Shown here: one piece after another, positions 1-7,900 of the stretch
Numbering within the stretch: the first letter of the stretch is position 1
Layout: each line of letters begins with the position of its first letter
From: Gemmatimonadota bacterium
Lineage (GTDB): Bacteria; Gemmatimonadota; Gemmatimonadetes; Longimicrobiales; Gaopeijiaceae
Length of the DNA stretch: 21,225 nt
NCBI GenBank assembly: GCA_003695865.1
Contig: RFGQ01000386.1
Span: 1 to 21,225 of the forward strand
Reading direction: 5' to 3'
Notes under the pieces: model-generated
The model's database searches: none
Seen by the model: only the letters and a program-made list of their open reading frames with translations
What the model was told of the DNA's origin: nothing
Made by a program: the position numbers and the translations under genes

Positions 1-4
1 CCAA

Positions 5-35
5 GGCCCCGGCGAGCTCGGCGCTCGCCGGGGCC
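5..35 (-). terminator. Stem-loop downstream of the DinB-like gene, probable terminator
   Basis: A perfect 12-bp GC-rich inverted repeat (5-16 pairing with 24-35) encloses a 7-nt loop. It lies 26 bases past the stop codon of the DinB-like gene, read on the minus strand. The minus-strand bases that follow begin TTGG and then the window ends, so a U-tract cannot be judged. Position and stem strength suggest an intrinsic terminator, possibly shared with a convergent gene outside the window. Confidence 0.55.
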
Positions 36-61
36 GTCGTCCCGAATCGACCGGGCGCCGG

Positions 62-601
62 TCAGCCGACCGCGGCCGTCTCCTCTTCCTCGCGAGCCTT
101 CACGAAGTCGTAGAAGCGGAACTGGAGAGGCTGGTAACCCCACTCGGTGCGCAGGAGGCCGAGCTGACCCACGTGGTAACTCTCGTGCCACAGAAAGAAG
201 TAGAGGGCCCCCAGGAGCGTGCCACGCGGGTTGGGCACCGAGAGGTTCGTGTCGCCCTGCAGGCGGTCCTCCCCGAGCTCGGCGAGGGTGCGGTCGAAGA
301 GGTCGGCCAGCGCGTCCCACCGGCGGGCGAGGTCCTCGATGCCGGGATAGTCCGCTCCGTCGCGGGCACCCTGTTGCTCCCCCCACAACTCGAGGAAGGG
401 GTTCTCATCGGTCACGCCCAGCTCCTTGAGGATGCCGTAGCGCGACGAAGCCATGTGGCCGACGAGAAAGCTGATCGACGATCCCTCGCCGCCGCGGACA
501 CGGCGTACCGCGTCCTCGTTGGACAGGTCCTCGATGCCGAGGCGGACGAGGGTCGAGTTGAACGAGAAGATGTCTCGCACGTGAGCGAGGGCGTGGCTCA
601 T
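62..601 (-). CDS. DinB-like / YfiT-type putative metal-dependent protein
   Basis: This encodes a 179-residue soluble protein of the DinB/YfiT four-helix-bundle superfamily. Known members bind a divalent metal through three histidines, and some are thiol-dependent transferases for mycothiol or bacillithiol. The triad is visible here as H49 (in VGHM) and H139/H143 (in WHESYHVGQ), in the usual order: one His after the first helix and an HxxxH near the C-terminus. Length is typical for the family. The ATG at 599-601 is preceded by GGAGG at good spacing. The gene diverges from an HxlR-family regulator, and its own promoter overlaps a palindrome that the regulator probably binds, so it is the likely target. 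The substrate cannot be told from the sequence. This is unrelated to DNA polymerase IV, which shares the name DinB. Confidence 0.85.
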   Translation of the reverse strand: MSHALAHVRDIFSFNSTLVRLGIEDLSNEDAVRRVRGGEGSSISFLVGHMASSRYGILKELGVTDENPFLELWGEQQGARDGADYPGIEDLARRWDALADLFDRTLAELGEDRLQGDTNLSVPNPRGTLLGALYFFLWHESYHVGQLGLLRTEWGYQPLQFRFYDFVKAREEEETAAVG

Positions 602-656
602 GATGCCTCCGGGAAATGTTCGGTCTTTCCAGATCGGTCCGTCAGGGTGAGTTTGG

Positions 657-685
657 ATTGTAGCAGGTCAGCTTGTCACTTGCAA
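657..685 (-). promoter_or_regulatory. Sigma70-type promoter of the DinB-like gene
   Basis: Read on the minus strand, TTGCAA (680-685) is a -35 box matching 4 of 6 consensus positions. TACAAT (657-662) is a -10 box matching 5 of 6. They are 17 bp apart, the optimal spacing. This predicts a transcript start near 650 and a leader of about 50 nt before the ATG at 601. The region is clearly more AT-rich than its surroundings. Confidence 0.6.
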
Positions 686-687
686 GT
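678..687. promoter_or_regulatory. Perfect palindrome, probable HxlR-family operator
   Basis: ACTTGCAAGT is a perfect 10-bp palindrome between the divergent DinB-like and HxlR-family genes. It covers the -35 box of the DinB-like promoter and lies just upstream of the regulator's ATG. HxlR-type regulators are winged-helix dimers that usually bind such short palindromes in divergent promoter regions. A bound dimer here would block polymerase. The assignment rests on position and symmetry only. Confidence 0.5.
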
Positions 688-702
688 AAAAAGTCGAGGC
701 CC

Positions 703-1161
703 ATGCGAAAGCGGCAGCGGAGGAGCGACTGCCCCGTCCACTTTGCGCTCGAACACATCGGGGACCCGTGGTCGATGCTGGTGATCCGCGACCTCGTGAT
801 GTTCGGGAGGCGCACGTACGGAGAGTTCCTCAACGCCGGGGAGGGCATCGCCACGAACGTGCTGGCCGATCGACTCAAGCGACTCGAGGAGGACGGCCTG
901 CTGGTGCGTGAGGCCGACCCCGAGCGCTCGTCGCGTCCGAGGTACCGGCCGACGCAGAAGGCGCTCGACCTGCTGCCGGTGCTGCTCGAGATGGCCGCGT
1001 GGAGCGGCACGTGGGACGAGCAGACCGTGGTACCTCGCGAACTCGTGGAGCGTATCCGCCACGATCGCGCCTCGGTCGAACGCGAGATCCTGGCGTGCTA
1101 CGAGCGCGACGAGCCGTGGATGCCGGGCGTCCCGGCACGGGAGGAGGACGACGGGCGCTAG
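703..1161 (+). CDS. HxlR-family winged-helix transcriptional regulator
   Basis: This is a 152-residue MarR-like winged-helix DNA-binding protein of the HxlR family. The family signature is present from the N-terminus: DCPV, then ALEHIGDPWSMLVIRDL, then the recognition-helix region NVLADRLKRLEEDGLL, and a wing ending YRPTQKALDL. C10 of DCPV sits where redox- or electrophile-sensing HxlR members (YodB, HypR) carry their sensing cysteine, so a thiol-stress response is possible. The start chosen is ATG 703, which gives a normal family N-terminus; its GAGG is only 3 nt upstream. A TTG at 673 in the same frame would add 10 residues and place the palindrome inside the coding sequence, which is less likely. 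The gene diverges from the DinB-like gene and ends 28 bp from the convergent feoB. Confidence 0.9.
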   Translation: MRKRQRRSDCPVHFALEHIGDPWSMLVIRDLVMFGRRTYGEFLNAGEGIATNVLADRLKRLEEDGLLVREADPERSSRPRYRPTQKALDLLPVLLEMAAWSGTWDEQTVVPRELVERIRHDRASVEREILACYERDEPWMPGVPAREEDDGR

Positions 1162-1173
1162 GGCCCGCGGGCC
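1162..1173. other. 12-bp perfect palindrome between convergent genes
   Basis: The palindrome GGCCCGCGGGCC fills much of the 28-bp gap between the convergent HxlR-family gene and feoB. It could form a small hairpin in either transcript, but it has no U-tract and little room for a loop. It may help bidirectional termination, though in such GC-rich DNA it may also be chance. Confidence 0.25.
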
Positions 1174-1189
1174 TCGCCCAGCGGCGGGT

Positions 1190-3151
1190 TCAGATCAACC
1201 AGTTGGCCAGAAAGGCGCCGCCGTAGGCGAGCGCGAGCATATAGCTCCACTGGATGAGTGGCCACTTCCAGCCGCCGGTCTCGCGGCGCACCACGGCGAC
1301 CGTCGACATGCACTGCAGCGCGAAGACGAAGAAGACGAGCAGGGCCACGGCGCTGCCCAGATCGAGATCGCGCTGCAGCGCCGCCTGGAGCTGGATGGAG
1401 CCCTCGTCGGCGTCCTCCACGCCGTAGATCGTGCCGAGCGTGGCGACGATGACCTCGCGCGCGGCGAGCGACGACACGAGCCCGACCCCGATCCTCCAGT
1501 CGAAGCCGAGGGGGCGGATCGCCGGCTCGATGACGTGTCCGGCGGCCGCCAGCGCGCTCTCGTCGATGGGGGGCGCCCCGCCGTCGACCCGAGGCACCTG
1601 GGTGAGGCCCCAGAGCACGACCGCGACGAGCAGAATGATCCGTCCGGCCCGCCGCAGGAACACCCGCGTACGGTCCACGAGCCGCAGCCCCAGGGAGCGC
1701 AGCGACGGCACCCGGTACGGCGGCAACTCCATGAGGAACGAAGACGGTTCTCCTCGCAGCAGGGTACGCTTCAGCAGGAAGGCGCTCCCCACGGCCGCAA
1801 GCACGCCGAGCGCGTAGAGGCCCAGCAGGGTGGCGGCCCGCGTGCCCATGAACGGGCCGAGGAGCGGCCGCTCGGGGATGAACGCCGCGATGAGCAGCGC
1901 GTAGACCGGCAGCCGCGCGGAGCAGGTCATGAACGGCGCGACGAAGATGGTGGCCAGGCGGTCGCGCTCGTCCTCGACGGTGCGCGCTGCCAGCACGGCC
2001 GGCACGGCGCACGCGTAGGCCGACAGCAGCGGCAGAAAGGCGCGCCCCTGCAGTCCCACCCGGTACATCAACCGGTCGGCGATGACGGCCGCCCGCGCCA
2101 TGTATCCCGAATCCTCGAGAATCCCCAGGAACAGGAACAGGACGAGGATCTGGGGAAGGAAGACCAGCACAGAGCCCACGCCCGACCAGACGCCGTCGAT
2201 GAGGAGGGAGCGGAACCAGGACTCGGGCAGACGGGCGGCGAGCCACTCGCCCGAGCCGGCGATAACGGCCTCGACACCGTCCATGAACGGTGTGGCCCAG
2301 GTGAACATGGCCTGAAAGACGACCACGCCCACCACCAGAAAGATGAGCGGCCCCCACACCCGGTGCAGGAAGAGGGCGTCGAGCCTGCGCGTGAGCGCGC
2401 TGGGGCCCGCCGCCCGGAACCCGGCCCTGCGGGTGAGTTCGGCGATGTGGCGCCGCCGCCGCGCGAACTGGTCGGCCATGGGGAGCGGCGTGCCCTTGGC
2501 GACGTTCGAGACGGCCGGGCAGGCACGCTCGGGCAGGGGGCCGCGTTCGGCCACCGCCCGCAGGAACCGACGGACCTGGTCGAGACCCTGGCCCGTACGC
2601 GCGTTGGTCTCGACCGCCGTGACGCCGAGCGCCTCGCCGAGCGCCGACGGGTCGACCGCTCCACCTCGGGCGTGCAGCTCGTCGGCCATGTTGAGCGCGA
2701 GGAGCGTCGGCACGCCCAGGGCCAGGGTGGGCTCGACGAGCATGAGGTGCGGTTCGAGGCGTGTCGAATCGACGATCAGAACGAGCGCGTCGGGCGCCCT
2801 CAACCCGGGCGCCCTGCCCTCGAGCACATCGCGCGTGATGCGCTCGTCGGCGGTGCGTGCAGAGAAGCCGTTCACGCCGGGAAGGTCGACCAGCTCGACC
2901 TCGAGCCCGTCGCCGAGGTCGACGACGCCGAGCTTTTTCTCGACCGTCACGCCCGGGTAGTTGGCGATCTTCTGGCGCAGCCCGGTGAGCTGGTTGAAGA
3001 GCGTCGACTTGCCGGCGTTGGGGGGGCCGACGAGCGCGACCAGTGGGCGCGTCGGGGGTGCCTGGGACCGTTCGCCGAGCGTGGCCGTCGAGCCGGCCTC
3101 CGACCCCGGTGCGGCAGGGCGGCGGACGCTACGGGGGCCGGAAGCGCTCAC
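1190..3151 (-). CDS. feoB: Ferrous iron transport protein B (FeoB)
   Basis: This is a 653-residue inner-membrane GTPase-permease that imports Fe2+. The cytoplasmic G domain is near the N-terminus: G1 GPPNAGKST at 42-50, G2 threonine within YPGVTVEKK (about 64-72), G3 DLPG at 89-92, and G4 NMAD at 154-157. The membrane part begins near 265. It contains the family signatures ILEDSGYMARAA (about 344-355) and the first gate segment with conserved cysteines C381 (YACAVPA) and C410 (FMTCSARLPVY). The second gate appears as SSLAAREVIVATLGTIYG. About 35 unstructured residues precede G1, and the canonical GNPN of G1 is GPPN here. The GTG start at 3149-3151 has only a weak SD, so an internal start is possible. 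The gene lies 31 bp downstream of feoA in the same operon, probably controlled by the Fur-like box upstream. Confidence 0.95.
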   Translation of the reverse strand: MSASGPRSVRRPAAPGSEAGSTATLGERSQAPPTRPLVALVGPPNAGKSTLFNQLTGLRQKIANYPGVTVEKKLGVVDLGDGLEVELVDLPGVNGFSARTADERITRDVLEGRAPGLRAPDALVLIVDSTRLEPHLMLVEPTLALGVPTLLALNMADELHARGGAVDPSALGEALGVTAVETNARTGQGLDQVRRFLRAVAERGPLPERACPAVSNVAKGTPLPMADQFARRRRHIAELTRRAGFRAAGPSALTRRLDALFLHRVWGPLIFLVVGVVVFQAMFTWATPFMDGVEAVIAGSGEWLAARLPESWFRSLLIDGVWSGVGSVLVFLPQILVLFLFLGILEDSGYMARAAVIADRLMYRVGLQGRAFLPLLSAYACAVPAVLAARTVEDERDRLATIFVAPFMTCSARLPVYALLIAAFIPERPLLGPFMGTRAATLLGLYALGVLAAVGSAFLLKRTLLRGEPSSFLMELPPYRVPSLRSLGLRLVDRTRVFLRRAGRIILLVAVVLWGLTQVPRVDGGAPPIDESALAAAGHVIEPAIRPLGFDWRIGVGLVSSLAAREVIVATLGTIYGVEDADEGSIQLQAALQRDLDLGSAVALLVFFVFALQCMSTVAVVRRETGGWKWPLIQWSYMLALAYGGAFLANWLI

Positions 3152-3182
3152 GCCGATTCGGGAGCCCCGGTGGGCCGGAAGC

Positions 3183-3461
3183 TCAGTCCGCCAGGCCGCG
3201 GGCCAGGCGCACGCAGAGACAGTCGGCGGTCTCGCGCCGGAGGGCCAGCAGCGTGCCGTCGACCATCACCACCGGGTCGCCCGCCGGCGAGAGGCGTACG
3301 GGACACAGACGACAGCCGGGGAGCAGGCCCCGCTCGAGCAGCGGTTCCGCCTGCTCGTCGGGCAGATCGATGCGCACGAGCTCGACCTCTTCGTGGAGGC
3401 CGATCTGTGCCAGGCGCAGCTCGCGTCCCGCCCGGTTCGTGTTCGTCCGTGTATCGTGCAT
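3183..3461 (-). CDS. feoA: FeoA-domain protein
   Basis: This is a small cytoplasmic protein of 92 residues with the SH3-like FeoA fold, which in other bacteria supports FeoB. The fold is visible in LRLAQIGLHEEVELVRIDLPDE, in GLLPGCRLCPVRLSPAGDPVVMVDG, and in the ending LALRRETADCLCVRL. In FeoA the last segment packs as the final strand. The ATG at 3459-3461 was chosen although it has no clear SD. The frame stays open to 3590, but the longer version would be arginine- and proline-rich and would place the Fur-like palindrome inside the gene. feoB starts 31 bp downstream. Extra cysteines in the core (CRLCPV, DCLC) are uncommon for FeoA, but this is a minor point. Confidence 0.85.
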   Translation of the reverse strand: MHDTRTNTNRAGRELRLAQIGLHEEVELVRIDLPDEQAEPLLERGLLPGCRLCPVRLSPAGDPVVMVDGTLLALRRETADCLCVRLARGLAD

Positions 3462-3521
3462 GGTGTCGGCCCGGCGCCGGGCGCTCGATCGTGGAAGCGG
3501 GCTGCGCGGCGGCCTGTCGCG

Positions 3522-3540
3522 GTTGAAAGTCGTTCTCAAC
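3522..3540. promoter_or_regulatory. Fur-box-like palindrome upstream of feoAB
   Basis: On the minus strand the 15-bp core TGAGAACGACTTTCA matches 12 of 15 positions of the common Fur-site variant TGAGAATGATTCTCA. The surrounding 19 bp (GTTGA...TCAAC) is an imperfect palindrome. It lies about 60 bp upstream of the feoA ATG, where an iron-responsive repressor would act. Fur control of feo is well established in other bacteria. Assignment to Fur and not a DtxR-type protein is inference. Confidence 0.55.
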
Positions 3541-3611
3541 GAGAGAAGATAGGGCGAAGATGCCGACGGGGGAAGTGGGGGCGCCTCCACCCGGCGCGGC
3601 CGTGGGATCGT

Positions 3612-4745
3612 TCAGCGCCCTTCCCGCTCCGACACCACGGTGCTTCCGTCGGGGAAGCGCTGCTCGATGCGAACGATGTAGGGCGGCGCGGCTTCGAACC
3701 AGACCGTCCACGGACGGTACGCGGTCGAGACCCGCCAGGTCTCGACGGGCGTCCCGTCGGGCCGGGTCAGGGTCTCGGTGTCTTCCACCGTCATCACCTC
3801 CCAGCCGAGTTCACCGGTCGGACCGACCACCGGGAAGGCCGCGCGGAAGCCGGGCTCCCGGGGAAAGCCCAGCAGGAGCACCGCGTAGAGCGAGAGGTCG
3901 AAGGGGGCGGTGGCGTAAACCGTGTCGGACACGACGGCGGGCGCCTCGGGCGAGAGGATCCGGGTGAGGACCACCCGCGGGCCCTGGTGGTCGATGTGGA
4001 CGACCGAGCGCAGTTCAGGACCGAAGCGCTGGTCGATCCTAAGGGGGCCGAGCGTCGCGGCCTCGGCGAGGTGGACTCGCCAGAGGTCCATGCGACCGTC
4101 GGCGGTATAGCGGGCCACCTCACGGCGCAGGAGGGGCGGACCGGCGTCGCTTTCGAGCCGCTCGACCCGATCGGTCCAGGCGCCGAAGGGAGCCTCTCGT
4201 CCGTCTGCGGTGCGCCGCGTGAGCGTGAAGCGCGCCGAGTAGGCTTCGATGGCCTGCCCGCTCACAAGGGCACTCCCCACCTCCACGCGCTTCGCCCCTT
4301 CGGGAGGGTGCGGCGCCAGGGTCCTCGCCCCGGCACCCGGCCGGCTCGCGCCGGAGGGCATGCCGCGGCGCAGTCGAAAGGTGCCCTGCAGATCTCCGAG
4401 CGAGGCGAGCCCGTCGATGCTGTCTCCCTGCAGAGTGCCCACGAGCTGCATCGCGCCGCTCGGTGTGGGTAGCTCGAAGCGGACGCGGGGCGGGTCGTAG
4501 GTGAAGTCCGGAAGGGGTAGGGCGCCGTCCTGGCCCGGGAGGCGCAGCACCGCGCGCCAGTCGTCGCCCGCCTGCTCCACGTCGAGCGTGAACGGAATCT
4601 CCGACCCGGCCAGGCCGATCGCCCCCTCCCAGTGGCCGCCGGGGTCGACCTGGGCCGCGAGCACCCCGGGTGAGGCGGTCGCAAGCGAGGCCGCGAGCGG
4701 CAGGGTGAGCGAAGCGAGGCTCAGCAGTGTGCGCAGTCGATCCAT
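3612..4745 (-). CDS. Secreted protein of unknown function with hydrolase-associated N-terminal domain
   Basis: This encodes a 377-residue exported protein. It opens with a clear signal peptide (MDRLRT, then a leucine/alanine-rich core to about residue 32, VLAAQ). The ATG at 4743-4745 has a strong purine-rich SD (GAGGGAG) 4-5 nt upstream; an in-frame ATG 18 codons earlier lacks one. After the signal comes a beta-rich region (about 35-130: GGHWEGAIGLAGSEIPFTLDV, then LQGTFRLRR). This pattern is often found in front of secreted alpha/beta hydrolases and penicillin-binding-like enzymes. No hydrolase catalytic domain follows. The C-terminal half is another beta-rich region loosely like DUF3108 periplasmic proteins, ending in repeated short strands. 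No catalytic motif was recognised. It is transcribed in the same direction as feoA but 150 bp away, so it is probably a separate unit. Confidence 0.75.
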   Translation of the reverse strand: MDRLRTLLSLASLTLPLAASLATASPGVLAAQVDPGGHWEGAIGLAGSEIPFTLDVEQAGDDWRAVLRLPGQDGALPLPDFTYDPPRVRFELPTPSGAMQLVGTLQGDSIDGLASLGDLQGTFRLRRGMPSGASRPGAGARTLAPHPPEGAKRVEVGSALVSGQAIEAYSARFTLTRRTADGREAPFGAWTDRVERLESDAGPPLLRREVARYTADGRMDLWRVHLAEAATLGPLRIDQRFGPELRSVVHIDHQGPRVVLTRILSPEAPAVVSDTVYATAPFDLSLYAVLLLGFPREPGFRAAFPVVGPTGELGWEVMTVEDTETLTRPDGTPVETWRVSTAYRPWTVWFEAAPPYIVRIEQRFPDGSTVVSEREGR

Positions 4746-4763
4746 GGTCTCCCTCGTGCGAGA

Positions 4764-4785
4764 GCCGCCGGTTCCACACGGCGGC
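4764..4785. other. Inverted repeat in the divergent region
   Basis: A 7-bp perfect stem (GCCGCCG / CGGCGGC) with an 8-nt loop lies 19 bp upstream of the secreted-protein start and 165 bp before the signalling operon start. It could be an operator or a leader hairpin. GC content makes chance occurrence plausible. Confidence 0.25.
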
Positions 4786-4840
4786 GAGAACTCCTCCACG
4801 TCGCACGATCGCCCCGGGCCGAGGGGTGGGCTTGGAAGAA

Positions 4841-4864
4841 CGGCTCACCCGCTCGGGTGGGCCG
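4841..4864. other. 10-bp hairpin upstream of the signalling operon
   Basis: CGGCTCACCC pairs with GGGTGGGCCG through one G-T wobble, with loop GCTC. It lies about 85 bp upstream of the chosen start of the propeller kinase. A weak promoter-like pair follows (TTCAAG near 4867, GATAAA near 4890, 17 bp apart). If that promoter is real, the hairpin is upstream DNA and may be an operator; otherwise it is in the leader RNA. Confidence 0.3.
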
Positions 4865-4949
4865 ATTCAAGGCAGGGGCGGAGAGGCCGATAAAGGTGGA
4901 GGAGGAGAGGGGCCCGGTGGGGAGCCAAGAGCCCGGGAGGCGAACCCTC

Positions 4950-7900
4950 GTGAATCGCTACAGCACATCGATCCGCGGTGCGGCGGAGCGGCCTCGCGCC
5001 GTCCGCGGCGGGAGTGCGCTGCGCGCTGCCGGGGCGTACGCGGCGATCCGGTTCGTCGCAGCGGCGATCGCTCTGGGAGCGCTGGGTGGGTGGGCCGCTC
5101 CTCTTCGGGCTCAGATGGGCGGAGAGATCCGCTTCCGTAGACTCTCGCTCGACCAGGGCCTCTCGCAGTCCACCGTCCACGCCATCGCCCAGGACGACCT
5201 CGGCTTCATGTGGTTCGGCACGTGGGACGGTCTGAACCGTTTCGACGGCGTGGCCTTCCGCGTGTACCAGCACGATCTCAACGACTCGACGAGCCTGGGC
5301 GACGATCTGGTGACGGCGATCGCTCCCGCGCCGGGCGGCGACCTGTGGGTCGGCACGGGGGCCGGGCTCGATCACTACGTCGCCGCCCTCGACCGCTTCG
5401 AGCACTATCGGTACGCCCCCGACGATCCGGGCAGCCTTTCGCAAAACGCCGTGCTGTCGGTCGCGGTGGCCCCCGACGGCTCGGTGTGGGTCGGCACGCT
5501 GGGCGGCGGGCTCAACCGGCTCGACCCGACCACCGGCCGGGCCGAGCGCTTCCGACACGAGCCCGGCGTGAAGGGCACGCTGGCGGGAGACGTGGTGCGG
5601 GCGCTCGCGGTGGACGCGGACGGCACCGTGTGGGTCGCCACCGACCGCGGGCTCGACCGCTTCGACGCCGAGCTGAATCGCTTCGAGCCGGTACCCGGCA
5701 TCGAGGCAGGCAGCTTCCGGGCGCTTGCGGTCGACGCGCGGCGCGGCGGCCTGTGGGCCGGAGACGACGCCGGGGGGGTGTACCGCATCGAAGGCGGGGC
5801 GCGCCCGCGGGGGCGCCGGGTCTGGACGGTACCGGGAGGGACGACCGCTTCGGTCGACGACCTCATGGTGGACTGGACGGCCACCGTCTGGGTGGCCACC
5901 GAGGGTCGCGGCCTGTGGCGACGGGATCCGGTACGGCGGCGCTTCGAGCGCCTCGAAAGCGATCCGGAAGACCCCGAATCGCTCTCGACGAACACGATCA
6001 CGTCGGTGTTCCAGGATCGGGCCGGCGCGCTCTGGGTGGGCACCGAAGGCTCGGGCGTGCACCACTTCGACCGCCACCGCTACAAGTTCGTGCCCTACAA
6101 GGTCCGCCCTGCCACGGCCGACCACAACTACGTGCGGGCCTTCGTGGAGGACGCCTCGGGCGATCTGTGGATCGGACAGCAGGGCGGTGGCCTGGCCCGA
6201 CTCGATCGCCGCACCGGCGAGTACACGCACTACCGCTTCGATGCGGCGGACCCGCTGTCGCTTCCCGACGATCGGGTGTTCTCGCTGCACGTCGACCGCC
6301 GCGGCGACCTGTGGGTCGGTACCGCCGACGGCTGGTTCGCTCGCCGCCGGGCGGGCCGCGACGGGTTCGAGCGTTTTCGGGCGCGCCTGGCGCCCGGGCC
6401 GCGGAGCTTCTCCGACGCGGTCCGCCGCATCGTCGAAGACGAGGCCGGCGATTTGTGGCTTGCCGTCGAGGGTGCCGGGTTGCAGCGATTCGACCCGCGC
6501 ACCGGGTCGATCGAGGCGTACGTGCACGACCCGTCGGACCCGACTTCCCTTGCCTCGGACCGGCTCTTCTACGTCGACCTCGCCGCCGGCGGTGCGCTGT
6601 GGGTGGCCAGCTTCGGCGGCGGGCTCGCTCGCCTGGACCCGGTGAGCGGGATGGTGGTGAACTACCGGCACGATCCGCGCGACCCCACATCGCTGGCCAG
6701 CGATGAGGTCATTTCGGTCGAGGTCGCGCGGGACGGGACCGTGTGGGCCGGCACCCTCGGCGGGCTGTCGGGGCTGGATCCGGCGTCGGGTCGCTTCCGC
6801 AACTACCGCCGCGGCAGCGGCCTGCCCAACGACGCCGTCTACGGTGTACTCGAAGACGAGCAGGGGCAGTTGTGGCTCACGCTCAACGGAGGGCTGGCCC
6901 GCTTCGATCCGCGCGGACAGTCGTTCGTCACCTATCACGCGGCCGACGGCCTGCAGAGCAACGAGTTCAACGGCGGAGCCCACTACCGTAGCCCGTCCGG
7001 TGAGCTGTTCTTCGGTGGCGTCAACGGCTTCAACGCGTTCCGCCTGGAGCGCATCCCCACGAACCTGTTCGTGCCTCCGGTGCGGATCACCGGGCTGCGC
7101 ATCCAGAACCGGGCGGTGCCGATCGGGCCCGACGAGGACGGCCGGATGATCCTCGACCGCGCCGTCGGATTCGCGGACCGTGTCGTGCTCTCGCACCGGG
7201 ACGCGGGAATCACCATCACCTTCGCCGCGCTCGACTTCGCCGACCCCGGGCGCAACCGCTACGCGTATCGCCTCGAAGGCGCCGAGCGCGAGTGGACCGA
7301 CCTGGGTGAGCAGCGGCAGGTGACGTTCGCCGCGCTGCCTCCGGGCGACTACGTCTTCCGGGTGCGCGGCTCGAACAACGACGGCGTCTGGAACGAGGAG
7401 GGTGCCTCGCTGCGCATCGTGGTGCGGCCGCCCTTCTGGGCCACCTGGTGGTTCCGCGGGCTCGCGCTGGCCCTGCTGGCCGGGGTGATCGCCCTCGCCG
7501 TGCGGGTGCGCATGGCCGCCGTGGCACGCCGCGCGGCCGACCTCGAACGCCTCGTAGGCGACCGGACCGCCCAGGTCGAAGCGCAGAAGCGACAGCTCGA
7601 GGCGATGCTCGACGAGCTGAAAGAGACGCGTGACGAACTCATCGTGGTGGCCCACAGGGCGGGGATGGCCGACACGGCGACCGGCGTGCTCCACAACGTG
7701 GGCAACATTCTCAACAGCCTCTCGATCTCGGCCAGCCGCATCCAGAGCACGTTGCGCACCTCGAAGGCGGCCGGTCTGGCGCGGGCGAACGGGCTGCTGC
7801 GTGAGAACCTGGATCGGTTGGGGGCGTTCTTCGCGAGCGACCCGCGGGGGCCCAAGCTGGCCGAATACTACCTGCGGCTCGAAGACGAACTCGAGCGCGA

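Noticed and set aside
908..3526. Long plus-strand open frame opposite feoB
   Set aside because: It is the antisense shadow of feoAB, with a highly charged, repetitive composition and no motif.
3462..3590. Upstream extension of feoA to an earlier ATG
   Set aside because: The extra 43 residues are R/P-rich, unlike any FeoA N-terminus, and would contain the Fur-like site. The start at 3461 gives a normal FeoA length.
5100..7060. Apparent DNA repeats of about 130-180 bp
   Set aside because: They are the coding trace of the 14 Reg_prop propeller blades (DLWVGT-type cores) and are diverged at DNA level, so not a separate repeat element.
4845..7694. Long open frame of about 950 codons on the minus strand opposite the propeller kinase
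   Set aside because: It has low-complexity R/P/H/A/V-rich composition, no domain, and lies wholly opposite a well-supported gene. Long antisense open frames are expected in GC-rich coding DNA.
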